Positions 42,352-51,949 are shown, numbered from the stretch's first letter. The stretch: 64,000 nt of DNA from RH-AL1 sp965214415 (GCA_965214415.1 CBDCBQ010000002.1:186001-250000), one strand, 5' to 3'. The notes: generated from the sequence alone by a model not told the origin. Translations and numbers: made by a program.

Positions 42352-44280
42352 TCACAGCTCGATGTGCCGGCCGATCTCGACCACTCGTTCGCTCGGCAGA
42401 CCCAGCACGTCGGTCAGATGCGCCTGGTTGCGCTCCATCGCGGCGAAGACCGTTTCCGTCCACTGGCCGAGCACGCGCGTCTCGCCCTTGCCACGGACGA
42501 TCGTCTCGTGACCAACGTAGTAGACCACCTTCGACATGTCGATATCGAGGCCACGCGCCTTCAGCGCCGGCAGCATGTCGTCTAGGCCGAGCCGTTCCAT
42601 GAACCCCGAGTGGATCAGCACCCGCCAGACGTTGTCGCACTCGTTCCTGATCTCGTAGCGCTTTCCCGGCGCCACGCGCGGCGTCAGCGCGGTGGCGATC
42701 GTCACGATCAGGACGTCGGCATAGAGGACCCGGTTCTGCCGCACGTGCCAGACCATCAGCGGCGGCGTCGTGTCTCGCGCGCGCGACAGGAAGATCGCCG
42801 TGCCCTCCGGCCGCGGGATCCCGTCACGCGCGACCGTCTCGAAGAACGTGTCGAGCGGCTGCGTGGTGGCGCCGAGCCGAGCGCGGATCGCGGCGACGCC
42901 CGTGTGCCAGACGCGCATCGTCAGATAGATGATCACGGCGAGGACAAGCGGCACCCAACCACCGTCCGGCACCTTCAAAAGGTTCGAGGCGAAGAACGCG
43001 AGATCGACGGCGAGGAAGAAGGCCGCGACGAGGCCGGCGACCACGATGGGCCAGCGCCAGACCTCGCGCATCGCGATATAGAGAAGGCCCGTCGTCAGCA
43101 ACATCGTCGTCGAAACGGCCATGCCATAGGCGGCGGAGAGATTATCGGACTTCTTGAACGCCAGCGCGAGCGCGATCGTCACGATCATCAAGAGCCAGTT
43201 ACACGGCCCGACGTAGATCTGCCCATAGCCCTCGTCCGACGTCTGGCGGATGACGAGGCGCGGCATCCAGCCGAGCTGGATCGCCTGCCGCGTCATCGAG
43301 AACGCGCCGGTGATGATCGCCTGGCTGGCGATGATCGTCGCGGCGGTCGCCAGCAGCACCAGCGGCACCAGCAGGATGCTCGGGCAAAGCTGGTAGAAGA
43401 CGCTGTCGTTGGCCGAGGCGCCGCCGAGGACCAGCGCCGACTGCCCGGCGTAATTGATCACCAGCGCCGGAAAGACCATCGCAAACCAGCCGACCCAAAT
43501 CGGCTTTTTTCCGAAATGCCCCATATCCGCATAGAGCGCCTCGGCTCCCGTCACGCAGAGAAACACGCTGCCGAGCAGCGCGAAGCCGGTGAAGCCGCCG
43601 TGCGCGAGATAGTGAATGGCATAGGTCGGCGACAGGCCGGCCAGCACGGCGGGATCATGTGCGATTCCGACCAGCCCGAGCAGCGCGATGACGACGAACC
43701 AGAGCGCCGTGATCGGGCCGAACAGCTTGCCGATCGTGGCGGTGCCGAAGGGTTGCAGCAGGAACAGCAGCGCGAGGATGACGATCGTGCCGGGCAGCAC
43801 GTAGCCGCTTGAGGCCGGGATCGCGAGATGAAGACCTTCAAGCGCCGAGAGCACCGAGATGGCGGGCGTGATCGCGCCGTCGCCGTAGATCAGCGCCGCG
43901 CCGAACAGCCCGGCGGCGGCGATGAGCGGGCGGTTCCCCTTCCTCATGCCGATCAGCGACATCAGCGCGAGGATGCCGCCCTCGCCCTCGTTGTCGATGT
44001 TCATCGCGAAGAGAATGTACTTGAGCGTCGCGACAATGATCAGCGTCCAGACGAGCAGCGAGAACACGCCAAGGATGAGGGTCGGGTCGGGGTGGCCGCC
44101 GGCATCGTTCAGGATTGTCTTCAACGTGTAGAGCGGGCTCGTGCCGATGTCGCCGAAGACGATGCCGAGCGCGGCGAGCGACAGCCCGGCGAGCCCTTGC
44201 GTGGTCTCCTCGCGCGCCGGCTCGGCGCCGGCCTCGGTCTCGACCGCCGCGCCGACATGCTCCGCGACCTGATCGTCCAT
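42352..44280 (-). CDS. kup: Potassium uptake protein Kup
   Basis: This 642-residue protein has twelve predicted helices (about residues 25-440) and a cytoplasmic C-terminal domain. Signatures include LGIVFGDIGTSPLYTLKTIL, NIDNEGEGGILALMSLI, GDGAITPAISVLSALEGL and ALYADMGHFGKKPI. It is an H+/K+ symporter of the inner membrane. The ATG at 44280 is chosen because conserved Kup sequence begins about 30 residues later. It is divergent from the sigma-54 activator. Confidence 0.96.
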   Translation of the reverse strand: MDDQVAEHVGAAVETEAGAEPAREETTQGLAGLSLAALGIVFGDIGTSPLYTLKTILNDAGGHPDPTLILGVFSLLVWTLIIVATLKYILFAMNIDNEGEGGILALMSLIGMRKGNRPLIAAAGLFGAALIYGDGAITPAISVLSALEGLHLAIPASSGYVLPGTIVILALLFLLQPFGTATIGKLFGPITALWFVVIALLGLVGIAHDPAVLAGLSPTYAIHYLAHGGFTGFALLGSVFLCVTGAEALYADMGHFGKKPIWVGWFAMVFPALVINYAGQSALVLGGASANDSVFYQLCPSILLVPLVLLATAATIIASQAIITGAFSMTRQAIQLGWMPRLVIRQTSDEGYGQIYVGPCNWLLMIVTIALALAFKKSDNLSAAYGMAVSTTMLLTTGLLYIAMREVWRWPIVVAGLVAAFFLAVDLAFFASNLLKVPDGGWVPLVLAVIIYLTMRVWHTGVAAIRARLGATTQPLDTFFETVARDGIPRPEGTAIFLSRARDTTPPLMVWHVRQNRVLYADVLIVTIATALTPRVAPGKRYEIRNECDNVWRVLIHSGFMERLGLDDMLPALKARGLDIDMSKVVYYVGHETIVRGKGETRVLGQWTETVFAAMERNQAHLTDVLGLPSERVVEIGRHIEL

Positions 44281-44543
44281 GGATTGGTCTCCAACGAGGC
44301 ATGACCCGTGATGCTCTCGCAGCGAAAGCTTGGCGCGAGCCGACCGACCGCGCAACCTTGACCTTGGCAGCAAGACCGGTCAGCTCGTTGGAAAGCCTTA
44401 ACAAAACAACACCGCTGCCTGGCCATGCACCTGTCTTCCGCCGGATAGGCGGCAAAGCGTCGCCCACCTTAACGGTCGATTTACCCTGATCGCGGACAGT
44501 TCGGTCGAACGAGCGCCGCGCGCGTTCGTCAGACCGAGGTCCG

Positions 44544-46034
44544 ATGTCCTGCACCGTTCTGATTGTCGATGACGACCCCGTCCAGCGCCGTCTCCTTGAA
44601 GCGCTGGTGCGTCGCTTCGGCTACGCCGTCGAGACGGTCGAGAGCGGCGAGCGAGCGCTGGCGCGGCTCGAGCCTGGCCTCGAGGCGCCGATCGACCTCA
44701 TGATCCTCGATCTTGTCATGCCCGATCTCGACGGCATGGGCGTTCTCACCCGGCTACGCGCCACCGGCCGCGCGGTGCCGACGATCGTTCAGACCGCGCA
44801 CGGCTCGATCGAGGCGGTGATCTCGGCGATGCGGGCCGGCGCCACGGATTTCGTCGTCAAGCCGGTCGGCGCCGAGCGCCTGCAGGTCTCGATCAAGAAC
44901 GCGCTGCGGGTCGATGCGCTCGAGGACGAGATCCGCCGCATGAACAAGCGCGCCTCGGGCGTGCTGCACTTGAAAGACCTCGCCAGCAAGAGCGAGGATA
45001 TGATCCGCGTCGTTCGCCTCGGCGAGCGCGCGGCGAAATCGAATATTCCCGTCTTGTTGGAGGGTGAATCGGGCGTCGGCAAGGAGCTTGTCGCCCGCGC
45101 CATCCAGGGTGCCTCGGACCGGCGCGGCCGTGCTTTCGTCACCGTGAACTGCGGCGCGCTGCCGGAAAACCTGATCGAATCGATCCTGTTCGGTCACGAG
45201 AAGGGGTCGTTCACCGGCGCCACCGAGAAGCACGCCGGCAAGTTCGTCGAGGCGCACGGGGGCACCCTCTTCCTCGATGAGATCGGCGAGCTGCCGCCCG
45301 AGGCGCAGGTCAAGCTGCTCCGCGCGCTGCAAGAGGGCGAGGTCGATCCGATCGGCGGCAAACGGCCGATCAAGGTCGATATCCGCCTGATCTCGGCGAC
45401 GAACCAGAACCTGATCGAGCTGGTCAAGCGCGGCCTGTTCCGCGAGGACCTCTACTATCGGCTCAACGTCTTCCCGATCCTGATCCCGCCGCTACGCGCG
45501 CGCCGCGCCGACATTGCCGATCTCGCCCGCCGCTTCGTCGCCCGCTTCGCGGCCGAGGAAGGCAAGCGCCTGCGCGGGCTCACCGCGGAGGCATCCGCCA
45601 TGCTCGCCGCCTACGATTGGCCGGGCAACGTGCGCCAGCTCGAGAACGCGGTGTTCCGCGCGGTCGTGCTCGCCGATCATGACGAGCTGACCGTCGCCGA
45701 GTTCCCGCAGATCGCCGCGCAGGTCGAAGGCTTCGATGTGCGGATTCCGCCGCTCGCGGCGATGATGCCGCCGGCGCCGCGTCCGGAGCGCGAGATCGTG
45801 CGCGTCGAGGTGCGCGATCCCAACGTGCTGGCGCTGCTCGACGAGAGCGGCGACGTCCGCAAGCTCGAGGCGCTGGAAGCCGAGACGATCCGGTTCGCGC
45901 TCGCGCACTATCGCGGGCAGATGTCGGCGATGGCGCGCAAGCTCGGCATCGGCCGCTCGACGCTGTACCGCAAGATGAAGGAATACGGCCTCTTTCAGGG
46001 CGAAGCGCCCGACGGGGACGAGGAGGCGGCGTAA
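44544..46034 (+). CDS. Sigma-54-dependent response regulator (NtrC family)
   Basis: This protein has 496 residues: a receiver domain (1-120, phosphoacceptor Asp56), an AAA+ domain (about 145-375) and a Fis-type HTH (about 440-480). The AAA+ domain has Walker A GESGVGKE, the sigma-54 contact loop GSFTGA in place of GAFTGA, and Walker B LFLDEIGELP. The Ala-to-Ser loop variant is known in functional activators. No cognate kinase is adjacent and the targets are unknown. GAGGT precedes the ATG. Confidence 0.93.
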   Translation: MSCTVLIVDDDPVQRRLLEALVRRFGYAVETVESGERALARLEPGLEAPIDLMILDLVMPDLDGMGVLTRLRATGRAVPTIVQTAHGSIEAVISAMRAGATDFVVKPVGAERLQVSIKNALRVDALEDEIRRMNKRASGVLHLKDLASKSEDMIRVVRLGERAAKSNIPVLLEGESGVGKELVARAIQGASDRRGRAFVTVNCGALPENLIESILFGHEKGSFTGATEKHAGKFVEAHGGTLFLDEIGELPPEAQVKLLRALQEGEVDPIGGKRPIKVDIRLISATNQNLIELVKRGLFREDLYYRLNVFPILIPPLRARRADIADLARRFVARFAAEEGKRLRGLTAEASAMLAAYDWPGNVRQLENAVFRAVVLADHDELTVAEFPQIAAQVEGFDVRIPPLAAMMPPAPRPEREIVRVEVRDPNVLALLDESGDVRKLEALEAETIRFALAHYRGQMSAMARKLGIGRSTLYRKMKEYGLFQGEAPDGDEEAA

Positions 46035-46196
46035 TCTTTCCGTGAGGTGGCGCCCATTTGTGGCGCTGGCGCCACGGCGGAGCTTAAAGCGGGCGGGATG
46101 CCGGGCGGCTGTCGGCACGTCGAATTGATTTCGATCGCCGCCCGCCCGACTTGTCATGCGATGGTGATTTGGCGGCGGTGCCGCTCGGGGGTTTCG

Positions 46197-48251
46197 ATGC
46201 GCGGGCGTTCGTTACACGCGACCTTGGCGGCGGCCCTTCTTGTCGGCGCGCCGACGCTCGTCCGCGCGCAGGACGCCGACTTGTTCGCCGATGTCGACAC
46301 GCCATCGGCCGCCAAGCTGGTTCCCGCGACCACGTTTGCTGCGACCACGTCTGGAGCGACCACGTCTGGCGCCACGAAGTTTGTCGCGACTGGCGCAAGC
46401 CAAGGTTCGCTCGATACTACAGGCTGGGCGCCCGAGCATGCGCGGCCTCTGGGCCCCACGCTGGCTGACGACAAGGGCGCGGATCCGGTGGCGAGCAAAC
46501 CGGCGGTCCCGGCGCCGTCGAAGGATCCTCTCGACGCCGCAAACCCCACACCGACAAGCCCGGCCGTTCCCACCGAGGCGCCGCTGGCGCCGATCGATGC
46601 CGCGATCAAGGCCGCGCTCGACAAGGGCAGCGCGTCCGAGATCCGCGGCGCGCATGCGAGCGAGCGGCGCAAGGAGCGCGCGGCCGTCGTGGCCTTCTAT
46701 GCCGCGCACGGCTATGCGCCGATCTGGTCCGAAACCGAGGCGCCGGTCGCCGCGGTCGACTCCGTGCTGGCGCGCCTCCAGCGTGCCGCCGATGACGCGC
46801 TGACCACGCCGACGCCGCCGACGAGGCTGCTGACGCAGGGAACGCCCGGGGCGGTCGCGGCGAGCGAAATCGCGTTGAGCGACGCCGTCGTCGCCTACGC
46901 GCGCCAGGCGACCGGCAGCCGCGTCGACCCGCGCGCGATCAGCCCGCTGATCGGCGCCCGACCCGAGCTGGCCGACCCCGCCGCCGTGCTCACGACCGTT
47001 GCCGCCGCCGGCGCCGAGGCCGGTGACAGGCTCGCGGCGCAAAACCCAACCGATCCTCGCTACGTCGCCCTGCGCGACAAGCTCGCCACGTCGCGCGGCA
47101 CCCGGGCGACCGACGCGCTGATCCCACCCGGCCCGACCCTCAAGATTGGCATGCACGACGCTCGCGTGCCGTTGCTGCGCGCGCGCTTCGGCCTCGTCGC
47201 CAACGACCTGACCGGCGACGACGACACGTACGACGTGTCGATCGCCGAGGCGATCTCGGGCGTCCAGCGCGCCGATGGCCTGCCGGTCAGCGGCCAGCTC
47301 AACCGCCGCACGATCGCCGCGATGGCCGGCGGCGGCAAGGCGACGCCGCTCGAGGCGGCGCTGATGGCGAACATGGAAATGTGGCGTTGGATGCCCCGTC
47401 ACCTTGGCAGCGACCGCATCGAGGTCGACGTGCCGGCCTACACCGTGACTGTCTTCCATGACGGCGAACCGGTGGCGACCAACCGCGTCGTGGTCGGCAA
47501 GACCGAGACGCCGACGCCGCTATTCTCGAACACGATGAAATATCTGATCGTCAATCCGGTGTGGAACGTGCCGGACTCGATCATCCAGAAGGAATTCCTG
47601 CCGAAGGGCGGCGGCTACATGGCCGCGCACGGGTTCGACGTCAGCACCCACAACGGCAAGCTCGTCGTGAAGCAGCCCGCCGGCGCCAAGAATGCGCTCG
47701 GTCGCATCAAGTTCATCTTCCCCAATGATTACTCGGTCTACCTGCACGATACGCCGTCGAAGTCGCTGTTCGCCGCCTCCAAGCGCGCCTTCAGCCACGG
47801 CTGCGTCCGCGTCGATCAGCCGTTCGACTTCGCCTACAGCGTCCTCAACGACAGCGTGCAGGAGGGCGGCAAGGTGCTCTACAGCGAAAAGAGGCTGCAG
47901 GGCATGCTCGGCGACAAGGAGCGCTACGTGAACCTGCCAAAGCCGCTGCCGATCCACATCGAGTATTTCACCGCCAGCATCGACCCGGAATCGGGCCGAA
48001 TGATCCAGCGCGACGACATCTACGGCTACGCGCACGATGTCGCGGTCGTGCTCGGTCTGACCGACGGGCCGCTCCAGGCCGGAGAGCATAGGCCGGCGGA
48101 TCAAAAGGTGGCGGAGCGCAAGCCGCGCCATGACGTGGAGCGCGTCGCGACCGAGCATATCAGGTCCGCCCGCGCGAGGACGGCCGTTGCCGAGCCGGCG
48201 CCAACCGAGCCCGGGTTCCCCGCCTTCCCGTTCAGCGAGGACCCGCGCTGA
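46197..48251 (+). CDS. L,D-transpeptidase, YcbB-type
   Basis: This 684-residue protein has a signal peptide (about 1-24), a Thr/Ala/Pro-rich linker with a short repeat, a scaffold domain, a peptidoglycan-binding segment (about 315-375) and the YkuD catalytic domain. The catalytic domain carries FSHGCVRV with nucleophile Cys536 and the upstream His in MAAHGFD. It makes 3-3 cross-links or attaches proteins to peptidoglycan in the periplasm. The ATG at 46197 has GGGGG upstream. Members of this family are usually shorter (about 550 residues); the linker and Arg-rich tail account for the excess. Confidence 0.92.
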   Translation: MRGRSLHATLAAALLVGAPTLVRAQDADLFADVDTPSAAKLVPATTFAATTSGATTSGATKFVATGASQGSLDTTGWAPEHARPLGPTLADDKGADPVASKPAVPAPSKDPLDAANPTPTSPAVPTEAPLAPIDAAIKAALDKGSASEIRGAHASERRKERAAVVAFYAAHGYAPIWSETEAPVAAVDSVLARLQRAADDALTTPTPPTRLLTQGTPGAVAASEIALSDAVVAYARQATGSRVDPRAISPLIGARPELADPAAVLTTVAAAGAEAGDRLAAQNPTDPRYVALRDKLATSRGTRATDALIPPGPTLKIGMHDARVPLLRARFGLVANDLTGDDDTYDVSIAEAISGVQRADGLPVSGQLNRRTIAAMAGGGKATPLEAALMANMEMWRWMPRHLGSDRIEVDVPAYTVTVFHDGEPVATNRVVVGKTETPTPLFSNTMKYLIVNPVWNVPDSIIQKEFLPKGGGYMAAHGFDVSTHNGKLVVKQPAGAKNALGRIKFIFPNDYSVYLHDTPSKSLFAASKRAFSHGCVRVDQPFDFAYSVLNDSVQEGGKVLYSEKRLQGMLGDKERYVNLPKPLPIHIEYFTASIDPESGRMIQRDDIYGYAHDVAVVLGLTDGPLQAGEHRPADQKVAERKPRHDVERVATEHIRSARARTAVAEPAPTEPGFPAFPFSEDPR
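46326..46370. repeat. Three-copy 15-bp tandem repeat in the L,D-transpeptidase gene
   Basis: Three 15-bp units of the form GCGACCACGTCTGGA encode five-residue repeats (ATTFA, ATTSG, ATTSG) in the secreted linker just after the signal peptide. Being a multiple of three bases, copy changes would not break the frame. Confidence 0.9.
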
Positions 48252-48364
48252 ACCCTCGATGGCTGGCGAAAGAGGACCGCGAGACGCGTTGCCAAGGTGG
48301 CGAGGCTGATGCAAAGGTCCGCCACCGCAGCGACGGCACGCCAGGGAAACGCCAAGGAACCGCC

Positions 48365-48586
48365 ATGAGCACGAAGTTCGAACGGCCCAAGCAGATCATC
48401 GAATATTGTCTCGCGCCGTTGAAGCTCGATCCGGCGGGAGACGACTTCAAGGAGGTCTACCGGCGCATGGAGCACGTCGTGAAGACGTTGCAGCTCGCCG
48501 CCGGCAAGAACAACCAGCCCGTAGCGGTCGACTTCTCGCAGATGCGCACGCTGACCATCAACGAGGAAGCGCACGGCCACGACTGA
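48365..48586 (+). CDS. Conserved-looking small protein, unknown
   Basis: This 73-residue soluble protein runs from MSTKFERPKQIIEYCLAPLKLDPAGDDFKEVYRRMEHV to DFSQMRTLTINEEAHGHD. AAGGAA lies a few bases upstream of the ATG. Codon use matches the neighbours and it is flanked by its own leader, so it is probably real. No family is recognised. Confidence 0.7.
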   Translation: MSTKFERPKQIIEYCLAPLKLDPAGDDFKEVYRRMEHVVKTLQLAAGKNNQPVAVDFSQMRTLTINEEAHGHD

Positions 48587-48702
48587 GGCGAGAGGCTATT
48601 TGGCGCACGGCGCCCTCCGCCGTTCGCGTGCTTGAAAGCCGGCCGCCGCCCTGATCCAATCTAGTGAGGGCTTTGAGCGGGAGCCGGGCGCGGGAGGCGG
48701 CG

Positions 48703-49406
48703 ATGACGGCTGTTGTCGACACCCGACACAAGCGCCCGTGTCGTGGGTTTGTGGCGATCTTCGTGACGCTGTTCGAGCGCTGGATGCCGGACCCGTTCGT
48801 GCTGGCGATCGGCCCCACGCTGGCGACCGGGCTCGCCGCTCTGGTGCTCGCGCCCACGGCACCCCGCAGGTCATCATAAGCTCCTGGTACGCCGGGATCT
48901 TCAAGATCCTGACCTTCGCGTTTCAGATGATCCTGATCCTCGTCGCCGGGCACGCGCTCGCCAACGCGCCGCCGGTCAAGCGCGGCATCGTCGCCGTGGT
49001 CTCGCTCGCCAAGACGCCGAACCAGGCGGTCGTGCTCACCTTCCTTGTCTGCACGGTGGCGGCCTTCCTCAATTGGGGTTTCGGCCTCGTCATCGCGGCG
49101 ATGGTCTCGCGCGAAATGGCCAAGCCTTCGTCGCCGTCGCCTCGGCGCACCCGCTGCCGTTCTGGAGCTACATCTGCTCGCCGTTCATCACCATGCTGGT
49201 GCCCTCGGGCGGCGGCCATTGGGCCGTGCAGGGACCATTCGTGGTGCCGGCCGCCGTGCAGCTCGGCGCCTATGCTGCAGCCGTTCTTCGCGCTGCCGGT
49301 GGTGGCGATCGCCGGCATCGGCATTCAGCGGGTGATGGGGTACACGGTGGTCACCTTCCTGGTGACCACCGTGATCTGGAGCGGCGCGACGCTAATGCTG
49401 ATGTGA
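48703..49406 (+). pseudogene. AtoE-like short-chain fatty acid transporter remnant
   Basis: Segments of a multi-helix transporter are scattered over three frames: FVTLFERWMPDPFVLAIG, then SWYAGIFKILTFAFQMILILVAGHALA and FLNWGFGLVIAAMVSREMAK, then PFWSYICSPFITMLVPSGGGHWAVQGPFVVPAA, and finally VMGYTVVTFLVTTVIWSG. These match the AtoE family, which imports short-chain fatty acids such as acetoacetate. Family members are about 440 residues; only about 235 codons remain. So there is a large internal deletion as well as at least three frame changes, which sequencing error alone cannot explain. Confidence 0.85.
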
Positions 49407-49424
49407 ACGAAGACGCGCGGCGGC

Positions 49425-49697
49425 TTACGCGCACATCGCGATGCCGTGGACCTCGCCGAGGAAGTCCGAAGCCTCGTCGGCGATGCTTGCATCGGCGCCA
49501 GCATACTTGAGGCCGGTGCCCTCGAGGATACGATCGCGGCCAAGATGAAAAACGAGCTTCGCGAGTTCCGCCTTGGCGTCCTGATCCATGATCCGCGAAA
49601 TCTCGAGGATGCTAAACGCCCGCGCGTAGGAGGCGCGAAGGGTGCGCAGATCGGAGCGGTCAAAAATGGCGGCGGACGTATCGAACTCGTATGTCAT
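49425..49697 (-). CDS. Hypothetical protein
   Basis: This 90-residue protein is predicted to be mostly helical (DRSDLRTLRASYARAFSILEISRIMDQDAKAELAKLVFHLGRD), with no signal peptide. I do not recognise a family. The start is uncertain: the ATG at 49697 gives a plausible N-terminus, while the frame stays open to 49775. It is flanked by a pseudogene on one side and a lower-GC intergenic stretch (about 49700-49830) on the other. Confidence 0.6.
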   Translation of the reverse strand: MTYEFDTSAAIFDRSDLRTLRASYARAFSILEISRIMDQDAKAELAKLVFHLGRDRILEGTGLKYAGADASIADEASDFLGEVHGIAMCA

Positions 49698-49860
49698 GGC
49701 AATGAAACTCAGGTGCAGGAGCGCGAAAACACACCTAGCGATCAAAAAATCAGAGCGCAATTCAAATCTTGACAATCATACTAAGGTCGTAAAGTCGCCG
49801 TTCTCACGAACGTTCCACGCGGTCGGATGATCATTTTCGTGGACGATCCGGGAGCGCGAC

Positions 49861-50562
49861 TCAGCTCTTTCCCTGCAAGCCATCGATCAGCTTGTCGACG
49901 GCGGGCCGGATTTTCGCGACGATCACGTCGACGCCGGTCGCGCTCGGGTGCATCTGGTCGGCCAGGTGGAGGCCGCGCTCGCCGACGATCCCCTCGAGAA
50001 AGAACGGGTAGAGCGGCACGCCGTAGCGCGTCGCGAGCTTCGGGTAGATCGCCTCGAACCGCGCATCGTAATCGGCGCCGAGCGTCGGCGACGCCCGCAT
50101 GCCGACGAGCAGCACCCTGACGTGCTTGGCCTGGAGCGCCGCGAGCGTCTTCGCAAGGTTCGCCTCGACGAGCTTTGGCTCGATGCCGCGCAGCATGTCG
50201 TTGGCGCCGAGCTCGAGAATGGCCGCGTCGGCGCCGTCGCCGAGCGTCCAGTCGAGCCGGGCCAGGCCGTCGGCCGTGGTGTCGCCGGAGACACCGGCAT
50301 TGACCACCGTCACGTCACGACCCTGCGCCCGCAGCGCTGCTTCGAGCTTGGCTGGAAACGCATCGGCCTCCGGCAGGCCCAATCCCGCCATCAGGCTGTC
50401 ACCGTAGGCGATCAGCCGCAGCGGACGTGCCGACGCCGGGCTTGCAAAAGCGATCGCGAGCCCGACCGTCAGCGCGCATGTCGGCGCGAACGCCAACGTG
50501 GCTAGGAGCCTGTTGGCAGAGGCCCCATATGCGGGCGGCACGCGGCGGTCGCGAGAGTTCAT
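49861..50562 (-). CDS. GDSL-family arylesterase/lysophospholipase (TesA-like)
   Basis: This 233-residue secreted SGNH hydrolase has a long N-terminal signal sequence (about residues 15-46), GDSL with nucleophile Ser56, GDTTADG (block II), GAND (block III) and DQMHPS (block V with catalytic Asp/His). It would cleave esters in the periplasm. It is divergent from a YbbA-like ATPase, the arrangement tesA | ybbA common in proteobacteria. Confidence 0.93.
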   Translation of the reverse strand: MNSRDRRVPPAYGASANRLLATLAFAPTCALTVGLAIAFASPASARPLRLIAYGDSLMAGLGLPEADAFPAKLEAALRAQGRDVTVVNAGVSGDTTADGLARLDWTLGDGADAAILELGANDMLRGIEPKLVEANLAKTLAALQAKHVRVLLVGMRASPTLGADYDARFEAIYPKLATRYGVPLYPFFLEGIVGERGLHLADQMHPSATGVDVIVAKIRPAVDKLIDGLQGKS

Positions 50563-50574
50563 GCGAGAAGGATC

Positions 50575-51273
50575 ATGATGGCGTCACCGGCAATCGAGAT
50601 GGCGAATGTCGAGCTGAGCCTCGGGCGCGGCGCGGCACGAGTCCACATTCTGAAGGGTATAAGCCTCGCGATCCCCCGCGGCGAGACCGTCGGCCTCACC
50701 GGCCCCTCCGGATCGGGCAAATCGACGCTCCTGATGGCGATGGCCGGGCTGGAACGCGCCGATTCGGGGCTGATCGCCGTCGAGGGCACGGACATCGGCC
50801 AGCTCGGCGAGGATGCGTTGGCGCGGTTCCGTGGCCAGCGCATCGGCATCGTCTTCCAGTCCTTCCACCTGATCCCGACGATGACGGCGCTCGAGAACGT
50901 CGCCGTGCCGCTCGAGCTCGCCGGCAAACGTGACGCCTTTGCCCGCGCCCGCGAAGAGATGGCGGCCGTCGGGCTTGCCGAACGCATGTCGCATTATCCG
51001 GCGCAGTTGTCGGGTGGCGAGCAGCAGCGCGTTGCGCTCGCCCGCGCCATCGCGCCGCGCCCGGCCATCCTCGTCGCCGACGAGCCGACGGGCAATCTCG
51101 ACGAGACCACGGGGGCGTCGATCGTCGATCTCATGTTCGCGCTGAAGCGCGACCGCGGCGCCACCCTAGTTTTGGTGACGCACGATCTCGCGCTCGCCGC
51201 ACGCTGCGACCGGACGATCCGCCTGCGCTCGGGCCGCATCGAGGCGGAGCCCCGCGCGGTCTCGGCCGCCTGA
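50575..51273 (+). CDS. ABC transporter ATP-binding protein, YbbA/LolD type
   Basis: This 232-residue ATPase has Walker A GPSGSGKST, Q-loop FQSFHLIPTMTA, the signature LSGGEQQRVALARAI, Walker B ILVADEPTGNLD and switch His in VTHD. The MacB/LolD-like sequence and the position next to tesA identify it as YbbA-like. Its large permease partner (YbbP) would normally follow at once, but the next 150 bp hold a tandem repeat and then yggT. So it is an orphan here. GAAGGA lies a few bases upstream. Confidence 0.9.
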   Translation: MMASPAIEMANVELSLGRGAARVHILKGISLAIPRGETVGLTGPSGSGKSTLLMAMAGLERADSGLIAVEGTDIGQLGEDALARFRGQRIGIVFQSFHLIPTMTALENVAVPLELAGKRDAFARAREEMAAVGLAERMSHYPAQLSGGEQQRVALARAIAPRPAILVADEPTGNLDETTGASIVDLMFALKRDRGATLVLVTHDLALAARCDRTIRLRSGRIEAEPRAVSAA

Positions 51274-51280
51274 ACGGCTC

Positions 51281-51340
51281 GGTCGACATCGAGCCGGTCG
51301 ACATCGAGGCGGTCGACATCGAGCCACTCGACATCGAGCC
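51281..51340. repeat. Four-copy 15-bp tandem repeat after the ybbA-like gene
   Basis: Four units of the form GGTCGACATCGAGCC (one base differences in units 2 and 4), plus a partial fifth to about 51348, start 8 bases after the ATPase stop. In another frame they would read Val-Asp-Ile-Glu-Pro repeats, but there is no start codon. It occupies the place where ybbP would begin. Confidence 0.9.
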
Positions 51341-51429
51341 AGTCGACAGGCGCGGCTTGCTGCCGCGCGCCTTGCCCTTTAAACGGTCGGCTCGACCCGT
51401 CCTCGCGGCCCCGGGCCGCCGGAGACCCC

Positions 51430-51720
51430 ATGCGCGCCATTCTCGATGTGATCCTGCTCGTCCTGCACCTCTACACTTACGTGATCATCATCGTGGCGAT
51501 CATGTCGTGGCTGATCTCGTTCAACGTGATCAACGTCTACAACAACGTAGTCCGGACGATCTGGGACGGTCTCAACGCGCTGACCGAGCCGGTGCTTCGG
51601 CCAATCCGTCGCGTTTTGCCCAACTTCAGCGGCCTCGACATCTCGCCGCTGATCTTGATCCTGCTTATCATATTGATCCAGAATGTAATCATCGATTATA
51701 TCTACCCCAACGTCTTCTGA
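51430..51720 (+). CDS. YggT family inner-membrane protein
   Basis: This 96-residue protein has two hydrophobic helices (about 3-27 and 74-92) flanking the conserved cytoplasmic stretch LNALTEPVLRPIRRVLPNFSGLDISPL, the YggT signature. It occurs widely beside cell-division or pyrroline-reductase genes; function is poorly known. A GGAG lies about 8 bases before the ATG. Confidence 0.93.
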   Translation: MRAILDVILLVLHLYTYVIIIVAIMSWLISFNVINVYNNVVRTIWDGLNALTEPVLRPIRRVLPNFSGLDISPLILILLIILIQNVIIDYIYPNVF

Positions 51721-51847
51721 CGGTCGCCAATACCGACTGCATGAACGCCGCCCCATTCGAGACATCTGTTGATGCTTTTGATGCATGACGGTAGCGCGCC
51801 ACGTGCATGGCGAGGTTTGACGTCTCACGATCTGTTGAAGACCGGCA

Positions 51848-51862
51848 AACCGCTAGGCGGTT
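51848..51862. promoter_or_regulatory. 15-bp palindrome upstream of the RND operon
   Basis: AACCGCTAGGCGGTT is a perfect 6+3+6 inverted repeat about 90 bases before the RND pump start, in an A/T-rich stretch that looks like a promoter region. Its size suits a TetR- or MarR-type operator. No regulator gene is adjacent. It is not followed by a T run, so a terminator is less likely. Confidence 0.35.
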
Positions 51863-51949
51863 ATAAAAACTTTCATTAAGCTTCCATGTCGGGGTCTCGG
51901 CGGCGGTCGAGCCGGTGCCCGCCGATCGCGCTCCGAAAGCAGGGTCCGA

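Noticed and set aside
46047..46196. N-terminal extension of the L,D-transpeptidase
   Set aside because: A clear signal peptide starts at 46197 with a G-rich ribosome site upstream; the extension is not protein-like.
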